Shown one piece after another: positions 7,183 to 16,009 of a stretch of DNA of 64,000 nt. The translations under genes and the position numbers were made by a program. The stretch is from Pseudomonas lini (GTDB taxonomy: Bacteria; Pseudomonadota; Gammaproteobacteria; Pseudomonadales; Pseudomonadaceae), in contig NZ_OZ061318.1 of the NCBI RefSeq assembly GCF_964063345.1, positions 4,526,001-4,590,000 on the forward strand. Direction: 5' to 3'. Within the stretch, counting starts at the first letter, position 1, and each line of letters begins with the position of its first letter. The notes under the pieces were generated by a model. It worked only from the letters and a program-made list of their open reading frames with translations, searched no databases and was not told the origin of the DNA.

Positions 7183-8678
7183 TGGCAATCGGATTCAGCA
7201 ACATCCCCGCGGACATTCGTGTTCCGCTGTTCTACGCCGAAATGGACAACTCGGCCGCCAATAGCGCGTCGTCGGCCATGCGCCGCCTGATCGTTGCTCA
7301 GGTCAACGACAACATCGCGCCGGCCGACGTCGGCAAACTGGTGTTGGTGTCCAGCGTGGCGCTGGCCAAAAGCATTGGCGGTCAAGGCTCGATGCTCGCC
7401 TCGATGTATGAAACCTGGCGCAAGACCGACCCGATCGGCGAGATCTGGTGCCTGCCGCTGCACAACACTGAAGGCAGCATTGCCAAAGGTGTGCTGACCC
7501 TGACCGGTGCGGCGACTCAAAGCGGTGTGCTCAACCTGTACGTCGGCGGCGTTCGTGTTCAGGCGGCCATCGTCAACGGTGCCACTGCGGCGCAAGCGGC
7601 CACGGCCCTGGCACTGAAAATCAATGCTGCTGCGGATCTGCCGGTCAGCGCTGCAGCGGTCGAAGGTGTGCTCACCCTGAGCGCCAAATGGACTGGCGAC
7701 AGCGGCAACGACATCAGTCTGCAATTCAATCGCCTGGGCAAGAGCAACGGCGAAGAAACCCCGGCAGGCCTGACCTCGGCCATCACTGCCATGACCGGCG
7801 GCGCTGGTGTGCCGGATCAAGTGGCCGCCGTGGCGGCACTGGGCGATGAACCGTTCGAGTTCATCTGCATGCCGTGGTCGGATCTGTCGACTCTCAACGC
7901 CTGGCAAGCCGTCATGGATGACAGCACCGGTCGTTGGTCCTGGGCCAAGCAATTGTTCGGTCACGTCTACAGCGCCAAGCGCGGCACCATCGGTACGCTG
8001 GTGGCGGCAGGGCAAGCGCGTAACGACCAGCACATGACCATTCAGGCGCTGGAACCGGGCGTACCGCAACCGTTCTGGGTGCAGGCTGCTGCACTGGCTG
8101 CGCGCACCTCGGTGTTCATCTCTGCCGACGCCAGCCGTCCGACTCAAAGCGGCAGCCTGCCAGGTCTCGACCCGGCACCGGCGAGCGAGCGTTTCACCCT
8201 GACCGAGCGTCAGTCGCTGCTCAACTACGGCATCGCCACCGCGTACTACGAAGGCGGCTACGTACGCATTCAGCGTTCGATCACCACCTATCAGAAGAAC
8301 GCCTACGGCCAGGCAGATAACTCTTACCTGGACAGCGAAACCATGCACCAGTCGGCGTTCATCGTGCGTCGCCTGCAAAGCGTGATCACCAGCAAATACG
8401 GTCGCCACAAACTGGCCTCCGACGGCACCCGTTTCGGTGCCGGCCAGCCCATCGTCACCCCGAGCACCATTCGCGGTGAGCTGATCGCCCAGTACGCCAA
8501 GCTCGAACTGGAAGGCCACGTGGAAAACGCCGAGCTGTTCGCTGAACACCTGATCGTCGAGCGCGATGTTCAGGACCCGAGCCGGGTCAACGTGCTGTTC
8601 CCGCCGGATTACATCAACGGCCTGCGCGTGTTTGCGCTGCTCAACCAGTTCCGTCTGCAGTACGACGACGCAGCCTGA
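7182..8678 (+). CDS. Contractile tail sheath protein (Mu gpL-like)
   Basis: The 498-residue protein matches Mu-like contractile sheath proteins: an N-terminal IPADIRVPLFYAE segment, a variable middle domain with repeated beta strands (residues about 95-210), and a conserved C-terminal domain ending in PPDYINGLRVFALLNQFRL. The sheath forms the outer contractile cylinder that drives the tube into the target cell. ATG 7182, overlapping the stop of the previous gene, is chosen; an in-frame extension upstream lies inside that gene. Presence of a sheath defines this as an R-type rather than a flexible F-type tailocin. Confidence 0.9.
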   Translation: MAIGFSNIPADIRVPLFYAEMDNSAANSASSAMRRLIVAQVNDNIAPADVGKLVLVSSVALAKSIGGQGSMLASMYETWRKTDPIGEIWCLPLHNTEGSIAKGVLTLTGAATQSGVLNLYVGGVRVQAAIVNGATAAQAATALALKINAAADLPVSAAAVEGVLTLSAKWTGDSGNDISLQFNRLGKSNGEETPAGLTSAITAMTGGAGVPDQVAAVAALGDEPFEFICMPWSDLSTLNAWQAVMDDSTGRWSWAKQLFGHVYSAKRGTIGTLVAAGQARNDQHMTIQALEPGVPQPFWVQAAALAARTSVFISADASRPTQSGSLPGLDPAPASERFTLTERQSLLNYGIATAYYEGGYVRIQRSITTYQKNAYGQADNSYLDSETMHQSAFIVRRLQSVITSKYGRHKLASDGTRFGAGQPIVTPSTIRGELIAQYAKLELEGHVENAELFAEHLIVERDVQDPSRVNVLFPPDYINGLRVFALLNQFRLQYDDAA

Positions 8679-8703
8679 TCGCGGCCTTTGACTGCGTGAA
8701 TTC

Positions 8704-8726
8704 AGCCCACCTCGCGTGGGCTTTTT
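8704..8726 (+). terminator. Hairpin between sheath and tube genes
   Basis: AGCCCAC/GTGGGCT (8704-8710 with 8716-8722) is followed by TTTTA. It is terminator-like but lies inside the structural operon 20 bases before the tube start, so it may set the sheath-to-tube ratio or stabilise the end of the upstream message. Confidence 0.55.
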
Positions 8727-8745
8727 ATTTGAAGGGAGAAACACC

Positions 8746-9093
8746 ATGGGTCAACTGATTGCGGGAACCTGCTACGTCAAAGTGGACGGCGCTCAACTGA
8801 CCATCAACGGCGGCTGCGAAGCGCCATTGATGGCCGTTAAACGGGAAACCGTCGTGCCGGGCTTCTACAAGGAAACCGACATTGCGCCGTCGTTCAAAGT
8901 GACGGCGCTGCACACCGCGGACTTCCCGCTCAAACAACTGATCGCCGGCACTGACATGACCGTCACCTGCGAATTCAGCAACGGCAAAGTCTACGTACTG
9001 GCCGGCGCCTACCTGGTGGAAGAACCGGTATCGAAAGGCGACGACGCCACCATCGAACTGAAATTCGAAGGCATCAAGGGGACCTGGCAATGA
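8746..9093 (+). CDS. Tail tube protein (Mu gpM-like)
   Basis: The 115-residue protein shows the phage tail tube family pattern: GTCYVKVDGAQLTINGG at the N-terminus, then GFYKETDIAPSFKVTAL, and a C-terminal strand ending in EGIKGTWQ. Hexamer rings of this protein stack to form the inner tube. The start is fixed by AAGGGAGA about eight bases upstream; an in-frame GTG further up lies in the terminator hairpin and is rejected. The stop overlaps the next gene start (ATGA). Confidence 0.88.
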   Translation: MGQLIAGTCYVKVDGAQLTINGGCEAPLMAVKRETVVPGFYKETDIAPSFKVTALHTADFPLKQLIAGTDMTVTCEFSNGKVYVLAGAYLVEEPVSKGDDATIELKFEGIKGTWQ

Positions 9094-9386
9094 GCAACGC
9101 CGTGAAGCTTCACGTTGCGATCGAAGCCCACGGCGAGCCCTTGACCGAACTCAACCTGCGCCGTCCGACGGTGCAGGAAGTGCGGGCGATCAAGGCGCTG
9201 CCGTACAAGATCGACAAGAGCGAAGAGGTCAGCCTCGACATGGACGTCGCGGCCAAATACATCGCCGTGTGCGCCGGCATCCCGCCGTCGTCGGTCAACC
9301 AGCTGGATCTGGCTGACCTCAACGCGCTGAGTTGGGCCGTCGCGAGTTTTTTCATGAGTGCGGCGTCGGAGCCATCACCGACCTGA
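9090..9386 (+). CDS. Tail assembly chaperone (Mu gp41-like), unshifted form
   Basis: The 98-residue protein is a phage TAC-type tail assembly chaperone, with ELNLRRPTVQEVRAIKALPY and a region predicted helical to residue about 90. Together with its frameshifted long form it would coat or load the tape measure protein while the tail assembles, as lambda gpG and gpGT do. It lies between the tube and tape measure genes, the position conserved in almost all long-tailed phages. A slippery T-TTT-TTC heptamer at 9347-9353 near its 3' end leads into the -1 frame. Confidence 0.85.
   Translation: MSNAVKLHVAIEAHGEPLTELNLRRPTVQEVRAIKALPYKIDKSEEVSLDMDVAAKYIAVCAGIPPSSVNQLDLADLNALSWAVASFFMSAASEPSPT
9347..9382 (+). 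promoter_or_regulatory. Programmed -1 ribosomal frameshift signal
   Basis: T-TTT-TTC (9347-9353) is in the exact X-XXY-YYZ register of the gp41 frame. Eleven bases downstream GTCGG/CCGAC (9365-9369 with 9378-9382) can form a stimulatory stem. Slipping joins residues of gp41 to the open -1 frame that ends at 9514. Frameshifting at this position is established for many phages including Mu-like ones. Confidence 0.8.
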
Positions 9387-9514
9387 TCGCAGTCGCCTAT
9401 GACCTGGCCTGGTTCTGGAAGGTTGACCCCGAACAGATGGTGGCCAGGCCACTGGATGTGCTCCGCGAATCGCTGGAGCACGCGCAACGGATCAATGCGA
9501 TGCAGGTGCAGTGA
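9353..9514 (+). CDS. Frameshift extension of the tail assembly chaperone (gp41')
   Basis: This is the -1 frame part of the gp41-gp41' fusion, about 53 residues, with an FWKVDPEQMVARPLDVLRES helix region. It has no good start of its own; the only upstream initiator lies inside the gp41 frame without a ribosome site. Its stop overlaps the tape measure start (TGATG), as expected if ribosomes that shifted reinitiate there. Confidence 0.75.
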   Translation, partial: HECGVGAITDLIAVAYDLAWFWKVDPEQMVARPLDVLRESLEHAQRINAMQVQ

Positions 9515-11013
9515 TGGCAGACACAGAAACGAAAGAGAAGACGTCGGTGCTGCTCACGGGTATCGACGAACTGTCACCCAAACTCGGCGCCCTGCGGGCA
9601 AAAGTCGAGGGCTTCAAGAAAAACCTGGAGCAGACCGGCCTCGGCAAGCTGGATATCAGCGGTTTGTTCAAGGGCGGTAGCGTGATTACGCCGTTCGTGG
9701 ATGCGATCAAGGCGTCCGACGCGTTCAAAGGCAAATTGACCGAGGTCAGCGAATCGGCCGAAAGCGTTGATTTGCCGAAGGCGCCGGCAAGCGCTACACA
9801 AAACATGAATGTGTTCAGTCGATCGATGGAGCAGGTGTCGGTCGCGGCCAACACGGCCTTGCAGCCTGCCGTCGCTACGGTAACGGCAGGTCTTCAACCT
9901 TTGTTGGTTGGGTTTGGCAGCCTGCTCGATGACAACCCGAAGCTGGTCGAAGGGCTGGCGGCAGGTGCCATCGCGTTCTCGGCGATGCAAACCGCCGTGA
10001 CCGGCGCGACTCAAGTGTTCGATCTGATGAGCATGGTGCTCAAGACCAATCCGATCATGCTGATTGCCATGGGCATTGCCGTAGCTGCCGGTTTGATCAT
10101 TGCCAACTGGGAACCGATTTCGACGTTTTTCGCCGGGCTCTGGCAAAAGGTTGTCAGTTATTGGGCGCCGATCAGCGGCGTTTTCTCGGATATTTTTGAT
10201 CGAGTGAAAGCAGTCGTGAGTGCGGGATTCGATTTCCTTAAAGCGTGGTTTGCCTGGACGCCTTACGGAATGATCCTGAACAACTGGGGGGGCGTTGTCG
10301 GTTTGTTTGCCGCCATCTGGGATCTGCTCATGGCACTGACCGTGCCGGTAAAGGAGAAACTGCGCAGCCTGTTCGACTGGGTGCCGCTGGACGCGATTGC
10401 CGCTGCATGGGATCAGGTGCCTGCCATATTTTCGGGCTACTGGGAGTCAATCAAGCTTGGGGCGCAGGAATTCTTTTCCTACCTCGGCGGCCTGTTCACT
10501 TGGTCGCCCTTGGACGCATTGAGCGAAACGTGGGCATCGGTGGTTCAGTTTTTCAGTGAAAAAGCGGAAAAGCTCCGGGCCATTCTGGCGCCGATCCAGG
10601 AGATGCTCGGCGGTAGCTTTGGTGGCTTTATCGCCCAAATTACTGGCAAGGTCGAAGGCTTCACCGAGGTGCAAAAGAAAACCAATGCCGAAGGCAAGGG
10701 TGAATTTGCGCCAGCAGCGGCGTTCTTTGGTGACGTTTCCGAGTCACCCTCAAGCGCGCTGACGGCTCCCGGCAGTTTGCCGCTCAAGTCGCCGATGCAG
10801 CCCGGTTCTCTGACACAAAACTCCAGCACCCTGATCCAGCAAACCGCCGCCAATAACCGCACGCAACTCGAAGGCGGCCTGACCGTACGCTTCGAAAACG
10901 CGCCGGCCGGGCTGCGCACCGATCAACCGCAAACCAATCAACCGGGGCTGTCGCTCAATTCGCGCATCGGCTATCGCTCGTTGTCTCTGGGAGGTTCCAA
11001 TGAACTGGCGTGA
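9514..11013 (+). CDS. Tail tape measure protein
   Basis: The 499-residue protein has a helical N-terminus (KLGALRAKVEGFKKNLEQ), a strongly hydrophobic stretch at about residues 145-200 with two membrane-like helices, a Trp-rich region of repeated W-x-P-hydrophobic units (residues 200-350) and a Ser/Gln-rich C-terminal tail. Length, position after the gp41 pair and composition fit a tape measure protein, which sets tail length and is ejected during penetration. At about 500 residues it would specify a short tail. ATG 9514 is chosen over GTG 9511 because it overlaps the upstream stop. Confidence 0.85.
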   Translation: MADTETKEKTSVLLTGIDELSPKLGALRAKVEGFKKNLEQTGLGKLDISGLFKGGSVITPFVDAIKASDAFKGKLTEVSESAESVDLPKAPASATQNMNVFSRSMEQVSVAANTALQPAVATVTAGLQPLLVGFGSLLDDNPKLVEGLAAGAIAFSAMQTAVTGATQVFDLMSMVLKTNPIMLIAMGIAVAAGLIIANWEPISTFFAGLWQKVVSYWAPISGVFSDIFDRVKAVVSAGFDFLKAWFAWTPYGMILNNWGGVVGLFAAIWDLLMALTVPVKEKLRSLFDWVPLDAIAAAWDQVPAIFSGYWESIKLGAQEFFSYLGGLFTWSPLDALSETWASVVQFFSEKAEKLRAILAPIQEMLGGSFGGFIAQITGKVEGFTEVQKKTNAEGKGEFAPAAAFFGDVSESPSSALTAPGSLPLKSPMQPGSLTQNSSTLIQQTAANNRTQLEGGLTVRFENAPAGLRTDQPQTNQPGLSLNSRIGYRSLSLGGSNELA

Positions 11014-12238
11014 CCGTTTGTTGCCGGCATCCTTTCGCGGTGTCGGTTTTTGGATCGATCAGGCGAAAACTCCGGTCGGCCACAAGGGCCAGTTGCACGA
11101 GTATCCACAACGCGATCAGCCGTTTTTCGAGGGCCTTGGCCAGCAGGCGAAGATCCATGATCTGACGGCATTCATTGTCGGCGCCGATTGCCTGGAGCAG
11201 CGCGACAAATTGCTCAAGGCACTGGAGCAGGGCAGTGGTGAACTGGTCCATCCGTGGTTGGGGCGGATGCAAGTGAAGGTCGGTGAATGCGACATGACCC
11301 AGACCCGTCAGGACGGCGGGCTGGTGACCTTTGCCCTGAAGTTCTACCCCGATCAGCCGCTGCAATTTCCGACGGCCACGGTCAACACGCAAAAGGTGCT
11401 GCTGTTGTCGGCGGACACGCTGCTGGGCTCGGCGGTGGCGCGTTTCGAACAGGCCATGACCCTGATCAAGGCCGCGCGGATCGGCATCGCCAATCTGCGC
11501 AACAGCCTGACCGGGGTCTATGAAGTGATCCAGGAACAGCTCAAACCGTTGATCGAGGAGTACCGGCAGATTAGCGAGCTGGTCAAAGCGATCAAGGAAT
11601 TGCCCAAGGAAGTGGCGGCGGAATTCAAGGGATTGCTCGGCGATGTCAAATCGCTCAGGGACTTCGCGAAGGAGGGCTATCGTGGCGTGATTGCCAACGT
11701 TTCCCAGCAGCTCGAAGCCATCCGCAAGGCCGATGCACCGAAGCTCACTACCGGCAAGGACACCACGGCGGCGGCGCAAGCCATGGCCGATCTGGTGCAG
11801 GACACGCTGCTGGTGAAAGTGGCGCAATGGGTCGCTTCGATGCCTGTGGCGTCGACGCCGGTGAAACTGACGTCACAGCCGTCGCTGGATCATCAGACGC
11901 TGCAGCCGGTCACTCGTCAGGAAGTGCCGGTCACCGACGATTTGCAGTTGTTGCAAAAGGAGTTGAACGAAGCGATCCAACTGGCACTGAACAAGGCCAG
12001 CCCCGCGCACTATCAGGCCATCAACGATCTGAAGCAGAACTTGAATGCGCACCTCAAAGCGGTGGCGTCGTCCGGCGTGCGGCTGGTCAGTAAATCCTTT
12101 CAGGAGAGCTTGCCTGCCGTCGTCGTGGCCTATCGGCAATTTGCCGATGCCACGCGGGTCACGGAAGTGACTCAACGCAACGGTGTTGCCCATCCGTTGT
12201 TCCTGCCGCCGAACGATGTGAAAGTTTCCGGGGAGTGA
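11000..12238 (+). CDS. DNA circularisation-type tail protein (Mu gpN-like)
   Basis: The 412-residue protein begins with the DNA_circ_N pattern (WRDRLLPASFRGVGFWID and an HEYPQRDQPFFEGLG segment), found in Mu gpN. In contractile Mu-like tails this protein belongs to the baseplate hub region rather than acting on DNA. The rest is long helical sequence (residues 140-380) likely to form coiled coils. It overlaps the tape measure gene by 14 bases and is followed within four bases by the gpP gene, so the order N-P is as in Mu. Confidence 0.85.
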   Translation: MNWRDRLLPASFRGVGFWIDQAKTPVGHKGQLHEYPQRDQPFFEGLGQQAKIHDLTAFIVGADCLEQRDKLLKALEQGSGELVHPWLGRMQVKVGECDMTQTRQDGGLVTFALKFYPDQPLQFPTATVNTQKVLLLSADTLLGSAVARFEQAMTLIKAARIGIANLRNSLTGVYEVIQEQLKPLIEEYRQISELVKAIKELPKEVAAEFKGLLGDVKSLRDFAKEGYRGVIANVSQQLEAIRKADAPKLTTGKDTTAAAQAMADLVQDTLLVKVAQWVASMPVASTPVKLTSQPSLDHQTLQPVTRQEVPVTDDLQLLQKELNEAIQLALNKASPAHYQAINDLKQNLNAHLKAVASSGVRLVSKSFQESLPAVVVAYRQFADATRVTEVTQRNGVAHPLFLPPNDVKVSGE

Positions 12239-12241
12239 ACC

Positions 12242-13285
12242 ATGAACGACATGGATAACCGCGTCACCCTGACCGTCGGCGGCCTGGAATACGGTGGCTG
12301 GAAAAGCGTGGAAATCACCGCGGATCTGGAGCGCCAGTTCCGCACCTTCAAACTCAACATCACCTGGCAATGGCCGGGGCAGACCGTGGACAAACGGATT
12401 CAGCCCGGTGACGCCTGTGAAGTGCGCATCGGCCAGGATCTGGTGCTGACCGGGTATGTGTTCAAGGCCCCGATCAGTTACGACGGACGGCAGATCAGCC
12501 TGAACATCGAAGGCAGTTCTTGCACCCAGGATCTGGTGGATTGCGCCGCGACCAATCGCCCGAACCAATGGCATGAGCAATCGCTGTTGAGCATCGTCGA
12601 AGCGCTGGCGATCACCTACAAGGTCTTTGTGGTCAGCGAAATTCCCGAGACCGCGCGGCTCAGCAGTCACACCCTTGTGCCGGGGGAAACGGTGTTTCAA
12701 TCCATCGACCGCTTGCTGACATTGTTCCGGGTATTTTCTACCGATGATGCCCAGGGCCGGTTGGTGCTGGCCCGGCCTGGCAGTGGTGGCCGGGCCAGCG
12801 ATGCGCTGGAGTTGGGCAAAAATATTCTGTCGGCCAACGCGCCAATGGATTACAGCCAGGTGTTCTCCGAATACCGGGTAATTGGCCAGCACAAGGGCAC
12901 GGACAAGAAGAGCGGGGCAGCGGTCAGCGAGGTTGAATCGGTGTCCGCCGACCTGAGCTACAAGCGTCGGCGGGTCACGGTGATCAACGAAGGCATGCAG
13001 ATCAATCCCGATCTCGCCTTGCAACGGGCCAACTGGGAAAGCGCCACCCGCGTGGGCAAGGCCAAGGCCACCACCTATCAGGTGCAGGGCTGGCGACAAT
13101 CGAACGGCGATCTGTGGCGTCATAACACGCAGGTCAGGGTCAAGGATCCGGTGCTGGGGTTCGATGACGACATGCTGATCTCCAAGGTGACCTACTCGCT
13201 ATCGGCGCAAGGCTCGGTGACCACCCTGCAAGTTGCACCGCCGCATACCTTCGACGCCAATCCCGAGCCCCCGAAGAAAACCTGA
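12242..13285 (+). CDS. Baseplate hub protein (Mu gpP-like)
   Basis: This 347-residue protein matches Mu gpP/late control D-like hub proteins: an N-terminal beta domain (VTLTVGGLEYGGWKSVEI), two more beta-rich domains and a C-terminal strand with VTTLQVAPPHTFD. The hub trimer connects the tube to the central spike and adapts threefold to sixfold symmetry. ATG 12242 follows GGGGAGTG closely. It is separated from the spike gene by about 185 bp that hold a REPIN, the only sizeable gap inside the baseplate gene block. Confidence 0.85.
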   Translation: MNDMDNRVTLTVGGLEYGGWKSVEITADLERQFRTFKLNITWQWPGQTVDKRIQPGDACEVRIGQDLVLTGYVFKAPISYDGRQISLNIEGSSCTQDLVDCAATNRPNQWHEQSLLSIVEALAITYKVFVVSEIPETARLSSHTLVPGETVFQSIDRLLTLFRVFSTDDAQGRLVLARPGSGGRASDALELGKNILSANAPMDYSQVFSEYRVIGQHKGTDKKSGAAVSEVESVSADLSYKRRRVTVINEGMQINPDLALQRANWESATRVGKAKATTYQVQGWRQSNGDLWRHNTQVRVKDPVLGFDDDMLISKVTYSLSAQGSVTTLQVAPPHTFDANPEPPKKT

Positions 13286-13342
13286 GCCCGACACTTACCC
13301 TGAATGGCATTTGGAATGCCAATGCTGTGAACAATGCCGAAT

Positions 13343-13435
13343 CCTGTGGGGGCGGGCTTGCCCGCGAAAGCGGTGTTCGCTGCAACACTCCTTTGCCTGA
13401 CATACCGCCATCGCGGGCAAGCCCGCTCCCACAGG
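13343..13435. repeat. REPIN inside the tailocin operon
   Basis: Two inverted REP sequences (GTGGGGGCGGGCTTGCCCGCG and its complement) bracket a 45-bp spacer. The whole can fold as a long hairpin in RNA. It lies between the hub and spike genes. Confidence 0.85.
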
Positions 13436-13470
13436 TTTGTCTGTGTTTCGCCGACTCTTGAGAACAACCC

Positions 13471-13980
13471 ATGAGCCTACTGACACGCCTCCTGGCGCGC
13501 GGCACTGTCGTGCTCGCCAACTCGACCACCAAGCTTCAATCGCTGCAAATGCGCCTCACCGCCGGCGAAGTGAACGATGACATGGAGCACTTCGAACCCT
13601 ACGGTTTCACCAGCAATCCGCTGGCCGGCGCCGAAGGTATCGCCACCTTTCTGGGCGGTGATCGCTCCCACGCCATCGTGCTGGTGGTCGCCGACCGTCG
13701 CTATCGCCTCCAGTCCCTGGCCGCTGGCGAAGTGGCGATCTACACCGACGAAGGCGACAAAATTCACTTCAAGCGCGGGCGGATCATCGACATCGAAACC
13801 GCCACCCTGAACATCCGCGCCAGCAGTGCCGTGAACATCGACACACCCACCCTGACCCAGACCGGAAAAATCGTCTCCCAAGGCGATCAGATTGCCGGCG
13901 GCATCAGCCAGATCAAACACGTGCATGTCGGCGTTCAAGCGGGCAATGGCCAGACCGGCGTACCGGCAGGAGGGCAATGA
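13471..13980 (+). CDS. Baseplate spike protein (Mu gp45/gpV-like)
   Basis: The 169-residue protein has an N-terminal OB-like domain (residues about 20-95, ending FKRGRIIDIE), a short beta-helix region with NIRASSAVNIDTPTL repeats, and a C-terminal HVHVGVQAGNG with the H-x-H pair that binds an iron atom at the tip of Mu and P2 spikes. It forms the trimeric membrane-piercing needle. ATG 13471 is followed by a basic LTRLLARG segment. The stop overlaps the gp46 start. Confidence 0.88.
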   Translation: MSLLTRLLARGTVVLANSTTKLQSLQMRLTAGEVNDDMEHFEPYGFTSNPLAGAEGIATFLGGDRSHAIVLVVADRRYRLQSLAAGEVAIYTDEGDKIHFKRGRIIDIETATLNIRASSAVNIDTPTLTQTGKIVSQGDQIAGGISQIKHVHVGVQAGNGQTGVPAGGQ

Positions 13981-14378
13981 TGTTCATCAGCCAAAACCTG
14001 CATGCCGCGCTGACCCGCTCAGTGCTGATCAGCTTGTTCACCTGGCGCCGCGCCGCCGATGACGATGCCCTCGATGACGAAGAACGTTTCGGCTGGTGGG
14101 GCGACACTTTTCCTACGGTGGCCGACGACCGCATCGGTTCGCGGCTGTGGCTGTTGCGCCGGGTCAAGCTGACCCGGCAAACCCAGATGGACGCCGAATT
14201 CTATGCCCGCGAAGCCCTGCAATGGCTGATCGACGACGGCCATTGCAGCGCCATCGACATCATCAGCGAACGCCTCGACGCCCAGCGCCTGAACCTGCGC
14301 ACGGTCCTGACCCTGGCCGATGGCGAGCGCCTGGACATCAACCCTGATAACAGTTGGCAGGTGATCTATGCCGTTTGA
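13980..14378 (+). CDS. Baseplate wedge protein (Mu gp46/gp25-like)
   Basis: The 132-residue protein fits phage GP46: an acidic DDDALDDEERFGWWGD segment, the GSRLWLLRRVKLTRQT helix and a C-terminal gp25-like lysozyme-fold part. It initiates sheath polymerisation on the baseplate. Two adjacent ATG codons (13977 and 13980) are possible; the second has the better five-base spacing from AGGAGGG. It overlaps the following gp47 gene by 11 bases. Confidence 0.85.
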   Translation: MFISQNLHAALTRSVLISLFTWRRAADDDALDDEERFGWWGDTFPTVADDRIGSRLWLLRRVKLTRQTQMDAEFYAREALQWLIDDGHCSAIDIISERLDAQRLNLRTVLTLADGERLDINPDNSWQVIYAV

Positions 14379-15411
14379 AACCCCTTCGCTGCCGGTGCTG
14401 ATCAAGCGCACCCAAAGCGACCTGGCCAGCGATTCGCTGCGCCAGTCCGATGCGCAAGTGCTGGCCCGTACCCTCGGTGGCGCCGCCTATGGCCTGTATG
14501 GCTACCTGGACTGGATCGCCGAGCAGATCCTCCCGGACAAGGCCGATGAATCGACCCTGGAACGGATCGCCGCACTGCGTCTGAACCAGCCGCGCAAACC
14601 CGCACAAGCGGCCAGCGGCAGCGTCAGCTTCAGCGCCAGCGCCGGTGCCGTGCTGGATGTCGACACCCTGCTGCAATCGAGCGACGGTCGCACCTACAAA
14701 GTCACCGCCGCGCGCACCACCAGCAACGGCCTCAACAGCACCACCATCGCCGCGCTCGAGGCCGGCAGCCTGGGCAATGCCGAGGCCGGTCTGGCGCTGA
14801 TTCCGGTGCAACCGATTGCGGGTATCGTCGGCAATAGCTTTACCGTGCTGGCGCCGGGGCTTAGCGGCGGTGTGGCGCGGGAAAGCTTGGAGTCGCTGCG
14901 TGCGCGGGTGATCCGCTCCTACCGCATCATCCCTCACGGCGGTTCGGCGCAAGACTATGAAACCTGGGCCCTCGAATGCTCGGGCGTGACTCGCGCCTGG
15001 TGCCGTGGCGGTTTGTTGGGGCCGGGCACGGTCAGCCTGTTCATCATGCGTGACGATGACCCGCAACCGGTGCCGAACGACGAACAACTGGCCGAAGTCC
15101 AGGCCTACATCGAGCCTCTGCGCCCGGTCACCGCCGAGGTGCATGTGCAGCGGCCGGTTCAGGTGCCGGTGGTCTATCACCTGACGCTGACACCCGACAC
15201 CACCGCCATACGCGCCGCCGTCGAAGCGCAGCTGCGAGACCTGCATAACCGTGAAGCCGACCTCGGCCAGAAATTGTTGATCAGTCACATCCGTGAAGCG
15301 ATCAGCAGCACCAGCGGCGAAAACGACCACGTCCTCACCTCGCCTGTCGCGGATGTCAAAACCGAGCGCAATGAGCTGCTGACCTTCGGAGGTTGCGTAT
15401 GGGGGGTATAA
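14368..15411 (+). CDS. Baseplate J-like wedge protein (Mu gp47-like)
   Basis: This 347-residue protein matches baseplate_J/Mu gp47: LARTLGGAAYGLYGYLDWIAEQ near residue 35, a beta-rich middle (GSVSFSASAGAVLDVDTLL), and LSGGVARESLESLRARVIRSYR at about 165. Such proteins form the wedge triangles of the baseplate and interact with the gp46 and gp48 proteins. It overlaps gp46 upstream and gp48 downstream, giving an uninterrupted coupled block. Confidence 0.88.
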   Translation: MPFETPSLPVLIKRTQSDLASDSLRQSDAQVLARTLGGAAYGLYGYLDWIAEQILPDKADESTLERIAALRLNQPRKPAQAASGSVSFSASAGAVLDVDTLLQSSDGRTYKVTAARTTSNGLNSTTIAALEAGSLGNAEAGLALIPVQPIAGIVGNSFTVLAPGLSGGVARESLESLRARVIRSYRIIPHGGSAQDYETWALECSGVTRAWCRGGLLGPGTVSLFIMRDDDPQPVPNDEQLAEVQAYIEPLRPVTAEVHVQRPVQVPVVYHLTLTPDTTAIRAAVEAQLRDLHNREADLGQKLLISHIREAISSTSGENDHVLTSPVADVKTERNELLTFGGCVWGV

Positions 15412-15998
15412 GAACCGCCGCGCAATACCACGCGCAACTGCGCAGCCTGCTGCCCAGCGGCCCGGCCTGGGACCCTGAACGGGTGCCGGAACTCGAAGAA
15501 GTCCTCGAAGGCGTCGCTCAGGAACTGGCCCGCCTCGACGCCCGCGCCGCCGACCTGCTCAACGAAATGGACCCGGCCGGCGTCAGCGAACTGGTGCCGG
15601 ACTGGGAGCGGGTGATGAACCTGCCCGACCCGTGCCTCGGCGCTACGCCACTGTTCGATGACCGTCGCCTCGCGGTACGTCGCCGCCTGCTCGCGGTTGG
15701 CAGCCAGGCCGTCGGCTACTACCTCGAAATCGCCAAAAGCCAAGGTTACCCGAACGCCACTATCACCGAACTGGAAGCCCCGCGCATGGGACGCTCGCGT
15801 TTCGGTGCGGCGCACTGGGGCACGTGGGAAGCGCAGTTCATGTGGACGCTCAATACCGGTGGGCGATTGCTGCTGGGACGACGTTTTGGCGCCAGTTACT
15901 GGGGCGAGCGGTTTGGCGTGAACCCGGGCTCGGCACTGGAATGCCTGATCCACCGCAGCGCACCGGCGCATACCAAGGTGCACATCAATTATGACTAG
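15399..15998 (+). CDS. Baseplate/tail protein (Mu gp48, YmfQ/DUF2313-like)
   Basis: The 199-residue protein shows the DUF2313 pattern: AAQYHAQLRSLLPSGPAWD at the N-terminus, a DRRLAVRRRLLAVGSQ helix and a C-terminal region with GAAHWG and CLIHRSAPAHTKV. It links fibres to the baseplate wedge. ATG 15399, six bases after GGAGG, is chosen over TTG 15393. It is followed by the first fibre gene after 11 bases. Confidence 0.85.
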   Translation: MGGIRTAAQYHAQLRSLLPSGPAWDPERVPELEEVLEGVAQELARLDARAADLLNEMDPAGVSELVPDWERVMNLPDPCLGATPLFDDRRLAVRRRLLAVGSQAVGYYLEIAKSQGYPNATITELEAPRMGRSRFGAAHWGTWEAQFMWTLNTGGRLLLGRRFGASYWGERFGVNPGSALECLIHRSAPAHTKVHINYD

Positions 15999-16009
15999 GG
16001 AGTAGAGGG

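Noticed and set aside
6900..8747. 615-codon minus-strand frame
   Set aside because: It mirrors the codon structure of the sheath gene on the plus strand; composition is typical of an antisense shadow and it would interrupt an otherwise uniform tailocin operon.
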